Positions 61,801-64,000 of a stretch of 64,000 nucleotides of DNA are shown piece after piece. Location: NCBI GenBank assembly GCA_010645155.1, contig CM021318.1, forward strand, positions 11,087,331-11,151,330, read 5' to 3'. The number at the start of each line of letters is the position of its first letter. Position 1 is the stretch's first letter. Below the pieces are notes generated by a model. The model had not been told where the DNA came from and did not search any database. It was given only the letters and a program-made list of their open reading frames with translations. Both the position numbers and the translations under genes were made by a program. Source of the stretch: Tigriopus japonicus (Eukaryota > Arthropoda > Copepoda > Harpacticoida > Harpacticidae).

Positions 61801-64000
61801 GTTGTTCGCAATCCAACCCCACCCCAACCACAGCCGCAACCGTGCACTCAGCCACAACCTCAACATCAAGTTGGGCAACAATCATCGTCATTCAATTATC
61901 AGCACGATCAACAAGCTTTCTCTCAGTCTCCTGTTCAGACGCCAACTCCGACGAATCCTTCTGGCCAAGACCAAAATTCGTCCATGACAATGTCCAATCA
62001 AGCATTGAAGGTCAAATGTCCTTTTTGCGACATGATGTTTTCGGCAAAGTATACCTTTCACCAACATCTTTGTGACAAACATTTCAAAGATGCTTTGGCC
62101 GCAAAGATCCCGTCACATGCTCCGTGGAAATGCCCGTCATGCGACTATATTGCAAAGGATAGCAAACAGTCCTTGGTTAGACATTACGGAATGACCCACA
62201 AGGTCGTTCTCGAGTTGCTAAAACAGGCTTTGCCTGGATACTCTGTGGATGAACACTTCAAGCAAGAAGCTCATCAACATCAACAACGCCAGCAGTCTGC
62301 TCAAGTCATGTCTAGACAGCCTGCTCCACCTCAGGCACCTCTTTCGCAGCATTACACTCAAACGCCCCATCAACAACCACAGCACCATGCTCCGCCTCAA
62401 GCTCAGCAGTTACAGCCTCCGCACTCTCAATCTCCGCATTCTCAGCTTTTACACTCTCAGTCTCGCCCGCCTCATCCTCAATCCCAGCATCCTCATCCAG
62501 CTCAACAATCTATCCATCAGATGGCTCACGAAGCACATCATCCAGGGGCCCATCAAATGCCTCGTCAAATGATTAATCAAGCGCCTCATCAAGTACAACA
62601 AGGACACCATCAGGCCTCTCATCAGGTTCCTCATCAACCGGCCCACCAACCTCCTCATCAACCTCCTCATCAACCTCCTCATCAACCTCCTCATCATCCC
62701 CCTCATCAACCCCCTCATCAACCCCCTCATCAACCCCCTCATCAACCCCCTCAACACCCCCCTCATCAAAATCACCATCAACCTGTCCACCCACCTCCTT
62801 CTCATCAGGCTCCTCGTCAGCCCCATCCTTCTCAACAGTTGCATCAAGGACACCATCCACAGCTGCAAGTTCATCAACATCCTCACCAGCATCAGACACT
62901 TCCAATTCAGACGCCTTCGGCTCTGCCAGCGCCACAACCGCCACAACAGCAACATCATCATCATCACCAACAACAGCACCAACAGCAGCAGCAGCAGCAG
63001 CAATTGCAGGCACCGCCACATCCTGGGCCTATCATGCATGGAAATCAGCCCAACTATTACCAGGAAAATCGTCAACATGTACCTTCAACTCATCCTCAAA
63101 CCCATCACCTCCAAGCTCAGCATTACCAAATGCCTTCCGCTAGCTCACTAGACCAGCAGTCTACGGCTCATCAGGCTCCTCCAGGCGCCCTACCCTCGAT
63201 GAACAGCTTCTATCATCATAGCGGAGAGTACCACCATCACCCTCCTGCTCCCGCTGTGCATCACGATCCTCACCACTACCATCATGGAGATCTTCGATTT
63301 GATCACCAGATGGATGGAACATACGATCCCAGTTTAGCTAGCGAGCATTCGTTGGAAGACATTCGATCATTACCGACCACACCAGCGAAAAGCGAATCGG
63401 CTCTGTCATTCGTCTCGGACACACCCACGTTGCAAGTGGTGAGTGCCGTGGCCACGGCGGTTCAATCATCCGTCCAAGGAGACGATCAAGAGAGTGCAAA
63501 AGTCAAAGCCCCCACCCGGATTTGTGAAATTTGCGGAAAAGTGTTTGAGGGAAAGAACCGGGCCGTGTTAAGAGTCCAACATTTGGCTCTCCACTTCAAA
63601 GATCAATTGCTCGAGAACCTGCCTGCCACCAAGGCCCCATACAAGTGCCCCATAGACGGTTGCAACTATTCCACCAAGCATAAACCAGATTGGGCCAGGC
63701 ATTATGGATCCGTACACAAGTTTTTGGATAAGTATATCAATCAATATTTTGAAGAGAACCCAGAAGCTGTGCGGTACAATCTTCCCTCCAAGGAGAATTC
63801 GTCTTCAACTCCTGGAACAACAGATAATATGCCCTCCTTGTTAAAAGCGCCTATCCCCAATATGAACGAGATCTTCTCAACAGCCTTAAGTCAGCAGAAC
63901 CTCACCGAGCGGGATTTGCTTCCTTTATCAATGAACGACGAGGCTCAGTTTGATCTTCTAGATCCAATACTGACTGATAACGTCAAAGAGGAGCCATTTG
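55831..64000 (+). CDS. KDM3-like gene, giant exon 2: array of 14 paired C2H2 zinc-finger modules, 3'-partial
   Basis: Open in one frame for 2,723 codons to the window edge, with no stop. It encodes 14 copies of a module: finger A (CxxC...HxxxxHF), a short helix ending in LP, a P(F/W/Y)KCP linker, then finger B ending HYGxxHKxV. Positions are 55861-56088, 56161-56376, 56461-56706, 56782-56976, 57178-57423, 57946-58173, 58570-58791, 58957-59190, 59218-59448, 60115-60342, 60400-60624, 61498-61743, 62005-62238 and 63514-63759. Linkers are disordered and rich in Gln, His, Pro and Ser, with a basic NLS-like KKKKPQPKRSKAK near 59460. The last residues include VKEEP, a SUMO-site pattern. The same module in exon 1 ties the two exons to one gene. 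C2H2 fingers usually bind DNA or proteins; which applies here is unknown. No JmjC domain appears before 64000. Confidence 0.9.
62650..62769 (+). repeat. Coding minisatellite, 12-bp units encoding Pro-Pro-His-Gln
   Basis: About ten 12-bp units inside the giant exon. The first block uses CCTCCTCATCAA and the second CCCCCTCATCAA, a synonymous change shared by consecutive units. It therefore grew by unit duplication within each block rather than by independent substitution. It lies within a broader His/Gln/Pro-rich linker (62239-63510) that also contains a (CAG)n/(CAT)n stretch near 62950-63003. Confidence 0.9.

Noticed and set aside
62449..63078. Long minus-strand open frames (148 and 209 codons) with acidic EVDEGVDEG-like repeats
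   Set aside because: They are the antisense reading of the Pro/His/Gln coding minisatellite of the plus-strand giant exon and have no independent support.
1..64000. Frequent TACGTAC-type palindromes scattered across the non-coding DNA (for example 18608, 24889, 27215, 50222)
   Set aside because: A rough count is not above chance expectation for a 6-mer in 64 kb, so I do not treat it as a signal.
1..64000. tRNA genes, rRNA genes, CRISPR arrays, bacterial operons
   Set aside because: No B-box-like GGTTCRANNCC in a cloverleaf context, no rRNA-like sequence and no regularly spaced repeats were found; the gene content is animal nuclear.

Overview
The window is eukaryotic, invertebrate nuclear DNA and looks like an arthropod, most plausibly a crustacean such as a copepod. 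Evidence for this is GT-AG introns, very long gene-poor stretches full of short-period repeats, small non-autonomous DNA transposons, Gln/His/Pro-rich low-complexity coding sequence and animal-specific gene families. The species assignment is an inference. I see no tRNA, rRNA, CRISPR array or prokaryotic operon.

Three protein-coding genes can be supported. (1) Left edge, + strand: the uninterrupted 2.7-kb 3' part of an M1 zinc aminopeptidase (aminopeptidase N type), complete in the catalytic and C-terminal regions but cut at its 5' side by the window edge. (2) 6.7-32.9 kb, - strand: five small exons (178, 91, 52, 63 and 108 nt) that join in perfect phase into the signal peptide and first part of a sema domain, so this is the 5' part of a semaphorin gene. 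Its first intron is 19.9 kb and its fourth 5.3 kb. The rest of the sema domain is not visible between exon 5 and the aminopeptidase, so it must lie left of the window. This implies that the aminopeptidase gene sits inside a semaphorin intron on the opposite strand. (3) 53.2 kb to the right edge, + strand: a giant gene of more than 3,575 codons in two exons seen so far, the second open for more than 8.1 kb. Exon 1 carries the KDM3 (JMJD1/JHDM2) type cysteine-rich zinc domain. Both exons carry copies of a distinctive two-finger C2H2 module (15 clear copies, plus one degenerate) separated by long Gln/His/Pro/Ser-rich linkers. No JmjC catalytic domain is reached before the window ends.

The stretches between genes and the long introns hold transposon remnants and simple repeats. 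Two hAT-type non-autonomous elements (3.8-4.7 kb and 39.3-40.0 kb) each have TAGGGCTGA termini and perfect 8-bp target-site duplications. A third, 563-bp element with long inverted repeats lies at 8.65-9.2 kb. There are several microsatellites, a 66-nt pure-purine tract with a canonical G-quadruplex motif, a perfect 16-bp hairpin and a possible retroelement 3' end near 50 kb. The semaphorin (minus) and KDM3-like (plus) genes are transcribed divergently from a roughly 20-kb region with no recognisable gene.

The most interesting item is the KDM3-like zinc domain embedded in an array of paired zinc fingers, an architecture I do not know from the KDM3 family.
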